NCBI GenBank assembly: GCA_023213395.1 | Contig: CM041465.1 | Span: forward strand, 198,283,741-198,347,740 | From: Cycas panzhihuaensis | Lineage: Eukaryota > Cycadophyta | DNA length: 64,000 bases | Direction: 5' to 3' | In this document: positions 38,985 through 49,925 of the stretch, piece by piece | Numbering within the stretch: position 1 is the stretch's first letter | Layout: every line of letters starts with the position of its first letter | The notes under the pieces: model-generated | What the model was told of the DNA's origin: nothing | What the model saw: only the letters and a program-made list of their open reading frames with translations | The model's database searches: none | Program-made: the position numbers and the translations under genes

Positions 38985-41900
38985 GGCCATGATAAGCCCA
39001 TGGCCTATCCAATCCAAAAATCACTCTTCTCACTCTCTCCTGTCCATTCCCACATTTAGTATAGAGAAATTTGCCCTGACTAGACTCAAGAGCTCCTCTG
39101 GGAAGTTCACTTTCCATACCTTGTTCCTTTTATTTAACACTGCCCAATTTGCCAACCAGTCCACCGTCACATTTCCTTCCCTATACGTGTGCTTTATCTA
39201 AACAATCTATTTAGAGCTTAAGATGTCTTGCACATCCCTAATAATATCCACAATACTCCATTCCACCTCCATCTCCCCCTTTAAGCTCCTTATCACATTC
39301 AGGGAGTCACCTTCTATGATCACTTTCTGTTCCTCATCCTCATCTACCATGGCTACCACCATTTGCATAGCCTTTACTTCTGCCTTATGATTCGATTGGT
39401 GGCCAAGATATTCTACAAATGCCCACTTCATTGTCCCAACATGATTCCTGCATAGACCTCCCCCCTTGGCCTCCCTAGGATTGTATTTAGCAGCTCCATT
39501 AAAATTAATTTTGATCTAGGTTTCTTCGGGAGGTGTCTAAATAGTTTCCTTCCTCTTTACATTCCCTTTCGTCGGTAATAGATACCCCAGTCTACTGGGA
39601 TGCTGACTTCCCCTTTAGGAATCCTATCCTCCTTCATGGGTTTTAACATCTCTAAAATGCCCCTTCTGACCTTATCAAAGAGTCTCTGATTATCCAACTC
39701 TTTACCTTGGAAAATTCTCTGATTACGCTTCTTCCATATGTGTCAAGATCCTACCAAGAGAATTAGATTCCATAACCTACCCAGCGTTTTACTCTTGAAT
39801 GGAGAATTCTATGTTAGCCATTGATCCCTCAAAGTCTTGGAAGAAACCCATGCTATTCCCATTTTGGACCATAAACCATCCTAGATCCTCCTAGAGTAGG
39901 GACAATGGATACTGAGGCAGTTCAAAGACTTGACCTCCCCCCTACATAACTCACATCTATTCGCCATATAAAAACCATGATTTAGGAGGTTATCTATAGT
40001 TAGAAGCTTATTCTATAGGCATAGCCACCAAAAAGTAGCTACCTTTGGTATAAGCCCTAGTTTCTAGACCCCGACTAGTTGATCGTCCTTAGCCCAACTT
40101 TCTTTCTCATCATCGAATTGTAACTATCCTTAATCGAGTAGGACCCTGAAGGAGAAAAGGACCAAATTAGGATATCTAGAGGAGCCCTCTTAGGAATATA
40201 CTACTGGTGTAGTACCCCCTTAATGATCTGAATCTCCTCCTCAAAACCCTACATATCATCAAACTCTCTCCATTTCCTATTCTTTCCTTGTCCTTCCTAG
40301 TAGTGCTTAACTAGTGGGCTATATGAATCCTCATAAACCCTTTGCAAATTACCAAAAGATGGTGACTCACCCAACTTGGAGGGACCACACAATTTATCCT
40401 CCCAAAATCTTATACTTTTACCATTCCCTAGCTTCCATCGTAAGCCATTGCTCAGGATATATCTCGAGGATAAGAGAGCTTTCCAAATAGGGGATCCAGA
40501 AACCCCTCCCACCTCATCCTTCAGGAAGTGTTTACCCCTTAGGTATTTTCTGGCTATGATATTTCCCCATTGGGAACCTTCCTCTTTTGCTAGTATCCAT
40601 CTTATTTTGGCAAGGAGAGCTCCATTGAAGAGCCCCAATCTCCTGACATTAAGACCACCCGCCCACTTAGCTTTGCAAACCTTTTCCCAGGAAACTAAAT
40701 GAAATCTATTTTTTGCTTCAGCCCTAGACCATAGGAATCTTTTCATAATGCCTTTAATTATTGTAATAATCTTACTTGGCATCTTGAATAAAGACATTTG
40801 GTAAACTGGAATACTCTGGAGAGAGGCCACAACTAGTTGTAACTTTCCTGCCAAGCTGAGTAGAGCCCCTTTCCACCCTGCCATCTTCCTGTTAAACCTC
40901 CCCACAATGGGGTCCCATAGATTCTTATTCATCTTTCCCACAAAAAGGGGCATCCCCAAATAAGAGGCAGGAAGATGCTTAATGGGGATCTTTAAGACCA
41001 TACTGATCCACCTCTAAAGCCTCTAAGGAGTATTGATGAAAAAGATAAAACTCTTGTCTAAGTTGATTCTTTGATTTGAAGCCCTCTTATAGGCCTGGAG
41101 CCCATGTTTTAGCGCCCAGGCTTCCCTAAGGGAAGCCTTGTTAAGGAAGATGTTATCATCGACAAACTGGTGATGGACAATATTTTCCAGGTTAGAGGAG
41201 GCCTTCAGTCTTGAAACCCATCCAATCCTCTTTGCTTCCTCTGTGGACCTCCCTAATAGTTCTGCCATTATGATAAAGAGGAAGGGGGATAGGGGATTGC
41301 CTTGTCTCAATCCTCTGTGTCCAGGAAAGAAGGGGGTTGACCTACCGTTTATAATCACTGAGAGCAAGATACTAATAATACAACATCTCATCCACTCCCT
41401 CCAAACTTTCCTAAAGCCAAACACTTTAAGACAATCTAGTAGACAACGCTAGACCACCTGATCATATGCCTTGGACATGTCTATTTTTCCTATCATACCA
41501 GCCTCTTTCCTGTGATAGGTTGAGTGAACCGTTTCATGAACTATAATTATGCCATCCATAAATTGTCTTCCCTTGATGAACCCATCCTAGTTTGAAGAGA
41601 TAATGGATGGCAGATAGTCTTTGAGGCAGTTCGCTAGGACTTTAGCCAAAATTTTGTATTTAACATTACATAGGCTTATCAGTCTAAAGTCTTCCATAGC
41701 TTCTGCACTTGCCTTTTTCAAAATCAGTACCAAAAAAGTAGCCTTCGATTCTTTCAAAAACATTCATTCAATGCCCTTAATAGATCTTCCTTAATAATGT
41801 CCCAATATTCCTAGAAAAAAACTAGGTAGGAACCCATTCGGCCTAGGGGCTTTATCCTGTCCCATGTTAAATAAAGCTTTCTCCACTTCAGCTTAAGAGA

Positions 41901-43233
41901 ACAACTCTGTTAACTTTCTATTTTGAGCTTGGTTTATCAGACTTGGAATATATTGCAAGAGATACGACCTTAAATCTAGATCCTGGCAGCCAGGTTCTTC
42001 AAATAACTCTTTAAAATAATCCATCATTGTTCCTCTTATTTGGTCTTCCGAATCATTCATGGCCCCATCCTTACTTCGTAGTTTGCTTATCCTATTGTAG
42101 GCTCTGTGCCTCATCATTGACAAATGGAAGAACTTAGTGTTTCTGTCTTCCTCCACTATCCATAGCTCCCTAGATTTCTATTTCCAATGGAATTCCTCCC
42201 TGATCAACACCTCTTCCAATTTTTTAGTGGTTGTATATTCACTTTGATCCAAAGCCTGTGACCTACCTTCAGTTTGGATCCTCTGCTCGATCATGCTTAG
42301 CTCCTCCATCAGGCTTTCTTTATCTTCAAAAATGTTTCCAAACACCTCTTTATTCCATATTTTGATCTGTTGTTTAGTCCAATTTAGCTTCTTTGAGAAT
42401 TTAAACATAGCAAACCCTACCACCGGGATTCCCCACCACTCTCTAATCTTCTCTCTAAGGTTGGGGTGTTGTTGCCACATTATTTTGAAGTGAAAGGGGG
42501 ACCCACTCGACTTACCTAAACAAGAAGACTCCATAATCAAAGGGGAGTGGTCAGAGGCCATCTTCAGAAGGGCCTCGATCTTGATATCCTCATATAGGCA
42601 TGTCCATTTGTAATTGGTTAATATTCTGTCTAACTTAATCTAGATATGGTTATGTCCCAATCTCCTATTTGACCACGTGTACCTGGCTCCCCTAAGGGGA
42701 ACATCCATTAGACCACCACTTTGTAAAAATTCTCCAAGATCATACATGCTCCTTGACCACCCCTCTTGTCCCCCTTTCTTTTCCTCTAGATTGAGGGCCG
42801 AGCTGAAGTCCCTAGCCACTAACCAGGGACCCTTACATTCTTAATGGGCCTCCACTAATCTTTCCCATAAACTCTTCCTTCCCTCCACTATGATAGGGAC
42901 ATATATATTGGTTAGCTAGCAAAGCCTATTTGTCCTCCCATAGGCCATACATGCTGTAATGAAGTGATCACCTTTGGCCACCTCAAAGCCATTCCACCAA
43001 CTTGGGTTCCAAAGGACCACCAACCCCCTAGAGCCTGGAGCCCCTTCTACGGCTCGTATTTCTCCCTTCCTCCAGATTTTATTAATTATCTCTTTTTCCT
43101 TTTTCTGATCGAGTTTCATCTCCTACGGGAGGACTATATTTGCTCTCATCCTAATCCTCATTTCCTTGACTAATCTCTGCTTTGATGGGCTATTTAGGCC
43201 CCTTATGCTCAAGAATAAGATGCTCATGGTCAT
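38985..43233 (-). pseudogene. LINE ORF2: endonuclease, reverse transcriptase, RNase H (dead)
   Basis: Starts at an ATG at 43233. The APE-type endonuclease begins ILFLSIRGLN, with Ser where the metal-binding Asn of NIRGLN is expected, and ends near ASDHSPL at about 42555. RT follows: DMSKAYDQVV with the first catalytic Asp (about 41480), GLRQGNPLSPFLFIIM (about 41310) and the active site HHQFVDDNIFL (about 41170). The 41001-40297 frame is the thumb and linker (LPASYLGMPLFVG, SLAGKLQLV). RNase H is at about 39450-39000, with NHKAEVKAM, IEGDSLNVI and HTYREGNVTVDWLANWA. Stops occur at several places, including one inside DMSKAYDQVV* and one in RNase H. The RT catalytic residues are intact. Confidence 0.92.
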
Positions 43234-43289
43234 CCTGACTCCCTCCCTCATCATCCTTTCCTACTTCTAAGCAGAGGGCCTTCAATCAC

Positions 43290-44532
43290 CCCTCCCTCCT
43301 TAAGAATACTCTAGTAACCCATATCAATTTGGGACACCGCTTCCCTCTCCCTTGTCACTTTTTTTATTGGCCTTCCAACCCTCTTCTTGGACCTAAAACT
43401 AGGGACCCTTTTCAGATCTGACATACCACTTTTATCTTTACATATCTATTTTTGGATCCCTCCTCCTGCCTTTCCTTGTTCCTATACCTCCTTGGCCCCA
43501 AGATTCCTATCTTGAGTTTCTCCACCTTCCTCTGCTAGTATTTCCAACTGCACCACCCCCTATTTAGGAGCCCACAACCTCCCATCCTCTACCTATGAGA
43601 GGTGGTCCTCCTCATCCCAGTTAATCTTTACTTGCCAAGTCTGAACTGGCTCATCAGCATCATGAGGGACTTCCACACTCTCACCAACTTGACTATTAAC
43701 CCCTTGCTTTCCTTCTATCTGATCTTCAGGACTCTCCTCTATTGTACCTAAATTCGTAACTAGAATCTGATCCATCACACGTTGGATCTTATCATCATCT
43801 TTGTGCCCCCCCCTGCTCTATCTACTTCTATCTCTTTATGTTCAATCTCTTTGCTACCCTCCTCCTTTCCATTCTTAATTAGGTTTGGTTCTCCTAAACA
43901 TTGAAAGGGAAGATGCCCCCTGCATCTACACTTTGAACATCTAAAGCCCTCCACTTCATATAATAGCCTTTGGTTGATGGCCCACCCTGCAAATTCTATA
44001 TTGATTTCTTCTGGAAGATCATTGTCCAATCTAGCTAAGACGTAGAATCTGGCATTCATTAAATAGGATCTATTTTTTACCGTGAAATCCATCACTAGTA
44101 GAGGTCCAATCGTCTGACCATTAGAACTGCCAGATCAAAATCTAGATGCCATTTTTCTAAGGTCATAGCCTTCCTCCCAAACATCTAGGGGGATTTTAAG
44201 AGGATAACTATCAAATCTTCTTGGTTTGTGAATCTAAAGAGGACGCACCCCGTTAGCATGGCCATCACCTCCACCAGATTCCTCATTTTCTATTTGTTTC
44301 TTATCCATCCTCTAATAATATTTAGCCCTGGTCTAGGTCCTGAGAACCTTCCCACCAAACTATTTTCGTAGTATTGTATAGTTTTATCAATTAATTCCTT
44401 CAGGACTAAAATCTTAAAATGGTTATCTTTCAGCATAGGATAAATCGCATATTCTTCTGAGCTTTTGCTCCTCACAGCATCAAGGTATGTCCTTCCTAGG
44501 GGAAAAGACTGAGTCTGGTCTACTTGTTCCAT
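43290..44532 (-). pseudogene. LINE ORF1: nucleic-acid-binding protein (dead)
   Basis: ATG at 44532 opens MEQVDQTQSFPLGRTYLDAV. The following ~250 codons match the layout of plant LINE ORF1 (DUF4283-like domain: ILVLKELIDKTI, a VLFRFTNQEDL-like strand after a frame change, then VLARLDNDLPEEINIEFAGW). A CX2CX4HX4C knuckle follows (CSKCRCRGHLPFQC, about 43945-43905). A stop after GWIRNKQ and frame changes near 44290 and 43775 break it. ORF1 proteins bind the element RNA during retrotransposition. The C-terminal end is not fixed. Confidence 0.85.
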
Positions 44533-45228
44533 ATTAAATTATTGAAAAAACCTAATCTAATGAAATCATAACTTCATGAACTCACATCACATTTAGGTCC
44601 ACTGATTAATCCTTGATGTTTCCACTCTTTCTAGGATGTCAGCTCATAGCAACTAACCATCCCCTGCCTCCTTTTCTTATATGTCTTACATGTTGTTGAT
44701 GCAAGATTCCTTCTAGAGGAAATTGGTGCACCCAATCACCTCTGTTTATCTACCTCCTCTTTGGAGTCCCTTACATCAGTCATCCCAAATACACACTGCC
44801 ACCATGGCCTTCCTTCCTCAGACTGCATAGAGAATACTGGTTCTTTATCCAGCTCATAGGCCAGAACTGTGCATCTGGGTTTCCTCTTACCCTTCCTTTC
44901 TCTAGTCGTGATCTCGCTAATATGCCTATTATCAACCTCCTCCAACCCAAAGTGCCAATGTTGGAACCCTAGCCCATCTCTCCACTTGTGATCTTCATCT
45001 TTGTTTAGGCTGAAACCTAGCTCTTGATCCAGTGTAAAATCCTGGACTGCATTTCTTAGTCTCATGGCCATCATATTCTTGGCCTTGGACTCACCTTGCC
45101 TCTTGTCTGCCCTTGCCGTCTCTAGCCTGGAGCTTGCAAAACCTTGAACCGACTTGCCATCTTGCCAACAGTCGCCCAGCTCGCCAACAGTCACCTGGCC
45201 CAACTCGCCCTTACCTAAAGTAATATCA
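44533..45228 (-). other. LINE 5' region with an open frame upstream of ORF1
   Basis: This is the 5' untranslated part of the LINE. One minus-strand frame stays open for about 155 codons (45203-44736). Its first in-frame ATG is at about 45074, giving some 113 residues, acidic/basic and without a motif I know. The CG content is higher than outside the LINE. Confidence 0.55.
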
Positions 45229-45244
45229 TTTCTTATTTATGATC
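45229..45244. repeat. LINE target-site duplication, right copy
   Basis: TTTCTTATTTATGATC, one mismatch from the left copy at 38876-38891. Confidence 0.92.
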
Positions 45245-46369
45245 TTACTATTATCTTGTGAACTATTTTAATGAATATTAAATTATTTTTGGTGTTTGTT
45301 CTCATATGGTATTATAATATAGATTTATTTGTTGTGTATTATAGGTGAAAAGTATGAAGACTAAACTAGTGATTGGGCTAAGAAGAAGCTCATACTAGCC
45401 ATCGTGATAAGGAGAGAATGAGGAATATCCTATATGTTGTAAAAAGATAGAGGAAAAAAAAAGAGAAAGAGAAGGTAGAAAAGAAGGGCTCTCATTTCAC
45501 CCATTTTAAAATTTTCTTTCTTTTTCAGTTTGTATTTATTTTCTCCATTGCTTTTGCTTTTAACTACAAGAAAGATTTTCCTATGAAATGGCCCCTACAT
45601 GAATTTTAAAAAATTGGAATTTTACCAATATAGGACCATAACAACAATGATGATGTTGCCATAATGGTGCATGAGAGAAACTCTATTCTTTAACTTAGTG
45701 ATAATTATGTTGTAGAATTTTAACTTAAAGATTTAAAACATCATTTAGACAAGTGCATTTTGTAAATATTCATAACATTAAAAACTTAAGATTACTTTTC
45801 ATAAAGTTTGAAATATGTTTCTTAGTACCTTCTTAGTTTTTCCCTTGATTGCATGTTGAGAAATGGATTAGAGCATATATCTCCTCACTAAGGCACCTTT
45901 TTCACTTCTAAAAGATCCTAGTATTTGTATTTTTTAGTTTTTTTACCCATTGGAGTTCACTGAATGAGAGAAATCTCCTTATAAACACTATTTTCCCCCC
46001 TTATTTTCTTAAGCTTATTTTGCATTTCTTTTGGAGATTGACACCTTTCACAACAATCCTAATTGCTCCCTATGCTTCCATTAATAAAATTATTATATTA
46101 TTGGGTGTATTAAAATGCTATTTTTAGCCTTTAATGATGTTTTTATGACTTGAGGTTAATTTCATATATTAGTTTTAGCCTTTTTATTTCATATTTCAAG
46201 CATTAATCATATTATATTACTACTTAATTATTATATATGCATACTTGTAGTTGTATCACTTGCATTTCATTTAATGTCTTTTTCATATTTATAATTTTTA
46301 GTATTCTTTTATCATTTATTTAATGGAATTTCATACATTAGAGCAATATGAAAAGCTTAAAAGGAATGT
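45245..46369. other. AT-rich DNA upstream of a copia remnant
   Basis: No coding frame. It may contain the leader or LTR of the following copia remnant, but I found neither a primer site nor a repeat partner. Confidence 0.4.
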
Positions 46370-47120
46370 GAATTTTACTACGTAGCAATAAAAATTAACA
46401 ACAACCTTATGTATAAATTATGTGATAGGAATTATAAATGGCTCTATCAAGAAATCTATTGATACGCAAGGGAAAGCTTAGTGGGAAGCATGTAATGTTC
46501 TTTCTAAGAAAATCATCATTATGGGCAAATATAAGAATCAACTACTATATATTAAGCGTATAGATTTTTACCATAAACAATGGAAAAATTTTAGCAAGAT
46601 GTACAATCAAATAAGAACTAAGAGGCTCTTAGATCTAATATGTGAGTTTTTCTCCATGAAACATCATCAACATAGACTCCATAGTCAAGTATATTGATAG
46701 TCTTAAAAAGTTATAACTTTAATTATAAAACCAAGGTTACAAGATTAGTGAGGAAGAGGTGGTTAAGACCATCTTAAACTATTTGCATTAGGGTTTAAAA
46801 TTTTTTAATATTATGATCAAGTCTTCTAAGTATAAGTTAGCTATGGTAGATAACAAATTATAAAACTACTTTCCAAGTAAGGTTAAAGAACCTCAAAATT
46901 ATGATGAGGAAAAAGAACCTTTATATCTAAGACTAAGGGAAGAGGTAAATCAAATCAAGAGCCATTTAGAAGTTAAGAACCTAGAAATTCTAATAATTAT
47001 TATTTTATGTGGGGTAAACTAGTATATTTCACTAAAAGCTCATCTAAAGGAAGGAAGAACTAGTTAAACCTTTAGTTTTAGATGTAGTTATCAAAATACA
47101 AGGTGTCATAAAAGTTTTAG
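46370..47120 (+). pseudogene. Copia gag remnant (dead)
   Basis: AWEACNVLSKKI near 46475 and a following lysine-rich tract fit a copia gag. A zinc-knuckle fossil is readable near 47005-47045 (YFMWGKLVYFTKS, where the consensus has Cys at the Y, W and final positions and His before F). Stops throughout. Confidence 0.6.
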
Positions 47121-47289
47121 AGGTAACTAAAACCAAGGATAAATATATACTCCCTAAGAAAACTAAATGCCAAGAGGATATTTTATAGGAATAGGTGGAA
47201 GATGGCACAATAACATTGTTAAGATGTGTAAAGAAGAAAAGAGTGCTAGGTAACTTTTTACGTGTTCAATTAGCAAAAGTGAAGGATAT

Positions 47290-47530
47290 TAATAGCTAAA
47301 GAATGGTCACTTATGACACATGACACCAAATGTGAAGTGTTCAAAAAAATTACTAATAGTACATTTTCATCAATTTACTTAGGGGATGATGTTGAGTATA
47401 ATAATGAATAGATTGGAATTGTCATCACTACTATGGATGATAATCATAAGTGTGAAGTGGATATTGTCTTTTATATTCTTATATTAAAGAGAAACTTGTT
47501 ATTAATTAGTTAACTCACTAAGAAAAAAAA
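47290..47530 (+). pseudogene. Copia protease-region remnant
   Basis: Reading IYLGDDVEYNN, then IGIVIT and DIVFYILILKRNLLLIS gives the C-terminal half of a copia protease (consensus ..L.DVLYVP.LK.NLLS). The active-site Asp triad is not readable. Follows gag in the expected order. Confidence 0.6.
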
Positions 47531-47689
47531 AAACTTTATAGTCATTCTTAACTTAGAACAATGTCTTATCAAAGATAAATTTAGAAATTTCAAAGTAGTC
47601 ATGAAGAGTTATGAGAGTAATGGCATTTACAAACTTGATGCTTTGTTTTATGAGCATAAAAGTTGTAATTTTAGTTTAATTGATGAAAT

Positions 47690-48630
47690 TCAGTTATGAC
47701 ATAAATGACTATGTCATATTAACCATAATTGTCTTATAATTATTAATAGATTATAAATGATTAAGGTATTATCATAAATTAGTTAGTGTAATTTATTTGT
47801 GATACTTGTTAGATGAGCAAAATGTATAAAACCTTGTTCAAGAATAATGAAAGATGGAGAGCCAAGGAACCTTTAGTTCTTATTTATAGTGACATAAATA
47901 GACCCATATAAATTCCATTATTTAGAGGATTAAGATATTTTCTAGCATTTATTATTGACTTTAATCAAAAGATATAGGTCTATTTCCTGAAGTATATATA
48001 TGATGTGTTTAAAAATTTTTAAATATTCAAGGTAAATATTGAAAAAGAATTAGAAAAGTATATTAAGTGTTTGAGATTAGATCATGAAGGTAAATATACT
48101 TTAAATGAATTTAGTAATTTTTATAGACTTAATAATATCATAAGGTAGTTTATTACTACCTATACACTATAGGAAAATGATGTTATTAAAAGAAAGAAAA
48201 AAGAATTATTAAGAAAATGGTAGAAAATATGTTAAGTGTAAACAATTTAAGCCATGAATATTGGGATAAAGTAATAAGGACTACTATTTATGTGCTAAAT
48301 CAAATCCAAATAAAAGTTGTAGGAAGTATCACTCCTAAAGAATCATAATGGGGAAGAATATCACATATTAATTACTTAAGATATATGAAAATGTGGCTTA
48401 CATGCATGTTCCTAAGAAACAAAGAACTAAGTTAAATGAAAAATCTAAGAAGTTCATATTTATTAGGTATTCTAAAGAGAAAAGGTCATATCAATTATTT
48501 GATAAAGGGGAAAGAAAAGTCTATGCTAGTAAATATATGACTTTTGATAAGGATCCTATACAAAATCTAAGTGAAATCAAAGAAAATATCAAATGGAATG
48601 AAATCATTGAAGATGATCCTTAAGAGAGCA
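47690..48630 (+). pseudogene. Copia integrase remnant (dead)
   Basis: The core is mostly unreadable, but near 48218-48345 the frame gives MVENMLSVNNLSHEYWDKVI and TTIYVLNQIQ, the copia segment around the catalytic Glu helix (consensus MARSML...L...FW.EAV..A.YLLNR). The 48393-48623 frame is the C-terminal domain (AYMHVPKKQRTKL, KFIFIRYSKEKRSYQLF, RKVYASKYMTFD). This places the element on the plus strand in the Ty1/copia superfamily. Confidence 0.82.
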
Positions 48631-48839
48631 TATTTATAATTGAATCAATTGATTACAAAAACTCACCTAATTCAAGTTGTTCCTAATTAAATATCAAGTT
48701 ATAATTAGCCAAAATTAATCAAAATGGCCATTAAAACCTTTAAGATTGATCATATTTCTATAGATCAAGGTATAAGATCAAGAATCATGAAGCAACAAAT
48801 AGAAATAATCTTTTCCTTAAAGGTAAAAGTGAAAAATAT

Positions 48840-49040
48840 TATTGGGCCTAAGTTACTTGATGAAGAAAAATATATAAAGGAATGGTAGAATGCCATGGAC
48901 AAAGAATTTGAACCATTGATGAGGAACAAAGGTTAGGAGTTAGTTCAACTTCTCAAAGATAAGTATGTAATTAGTGCCAAATGGATTTACAAAGTAAAAA
49001 GTGTTGCTACTAGATAAGTGGAAAAATATAAGGTTATTGA
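48840..49040 (+). pseudogene. Copia reverse transcriptase, first ~60 codons only
   Basis: NAMDKEFEPLMRNKG, then ELVQLLKDKYVISAKWIYKV match the N-terminus of copia RT (consensus AM..E...L..N.TW.LV..P.....I..KWV.K.K). Similarity stops after EKYK at about 49035, so the rest of pol has been deleted. Confidence 0.82.
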
Positions 49041-49464
49041 TATTAATATTTATTCATGTCTCATAACTTAAGTTATAAGCCTCCCCTTAAAGTTTTATAA
49101 AATATTAAATATTTAAATTATTTAATTGATTTGTAAGTGATGAGTCATTGGGGGTCATAACTCTCACATCATATGTGTCACCTAATTAGGGATTAAATTA
49201 TTTTTATAATTTATATTTATGCACATATAATGCATAACTGAAGTTAATGAAAGATGATTTTACTTTAAGATTTTATCATTAATTTGAATGTAATTTTCAT
49301 CTTAAACTGATAAATAATCCTATAAAGTTATTAGATTTAATTTTTAACAACTTACATTAAACTAGGTTTTGAGTCTATATTACTATTTAAGAGGTTGAAC
49401 AATTCACTTTTTAGTAGGTTTTAGAGGATGTCAAATGATGGAGGTTGTAGGTATTCATACAAAG
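49041..49464. other. AT-rich DNA between copia remnant and copy B
   Basis: No frame or motif. The left edge is the deletion point of the copia RT. Confidence 0.45.
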
Positions 49465-49912
49465 TGTTAAAATGTGTGATAATCATATATATGTAATGTT
49501 TCATGTATATGGTGTACACATCCACATCCCATTATTTACGTACATTGAGATATGTGAGATGTACACATATCCATGTGACCACTCTATTAGATGATGTAAA
49601 GGCTCAAGACACATCATAGGCTAATTATGAGGTGCATCATATTATAAATATTTACACACACCACTTGAGAACTTGAGAAAGGTTAAAGACCTAGAGATAT
49701 AATCATTATGATCATAAGAGGAGTCTAAACTCCACCTTCTCCTATGAATTTTTCCATACTATAATTTTCATATTTAAATCTTGGTGTCTCTCTTATGGTG
49801 ATGTTACAATGCTTCTTGAATGATTTTCATGTTTGATGTTTACTTTATCATGTTGATTCATTTACTTATGTACATACCTCAAGAGTCAATTCTACTATTA
49901 TATATTTTAACA
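49465..49912 (+). repeat. 5' LTR of copy B
   Basis: Starts TGTTAAAATGTGTGATAATC and ends ATATTTTAACA. Aligns with the LTRs of copy A over most of its length (for example AATGATGTAAAGG(C/G)TCAAGA, then CACCACTT(G/A)AGAACTTGAGA). Confidence 0.88.
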
Positions 49913-49925
49913 TTGTATCAGAGCC
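49913..49925 (+). other. Primer binding site of copy B
   Basis: TTGTATCAGAGCC, one change from the Met-tRNA motif, no gap after the LTR. Confidence 0.88.

Larger units (their letters stand above)
38892..45228 (-). mobile_element. Full-length L1-type LINE, minus strand
   Basis: A 6.3-kb insertion bounded by 16-bp target duplications and ending (on the minus strand) in a poly(A) tail seen as poly(T) at 38892-38902. It carries ORF1 with a CCHC knuckle and ORF2 with endonuclease, reverse transcriptase and C-terminal RNase H. These are features of plant L1 elements, which nick the target and reverse-transcribe their RNA in place. Because the duplications meet both ends, the copy was not 5'-truncated, which is uncommon for LINEs. 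Several stops and frameshifts in ORF2 make it inactive. Confidence 0.93.

Noticed and set aside
40376-40702. Plus-strand frame of 108 codons
   Set aside because: It is antisense to the LINE ORF2 thumb region, which has clear family motifs.
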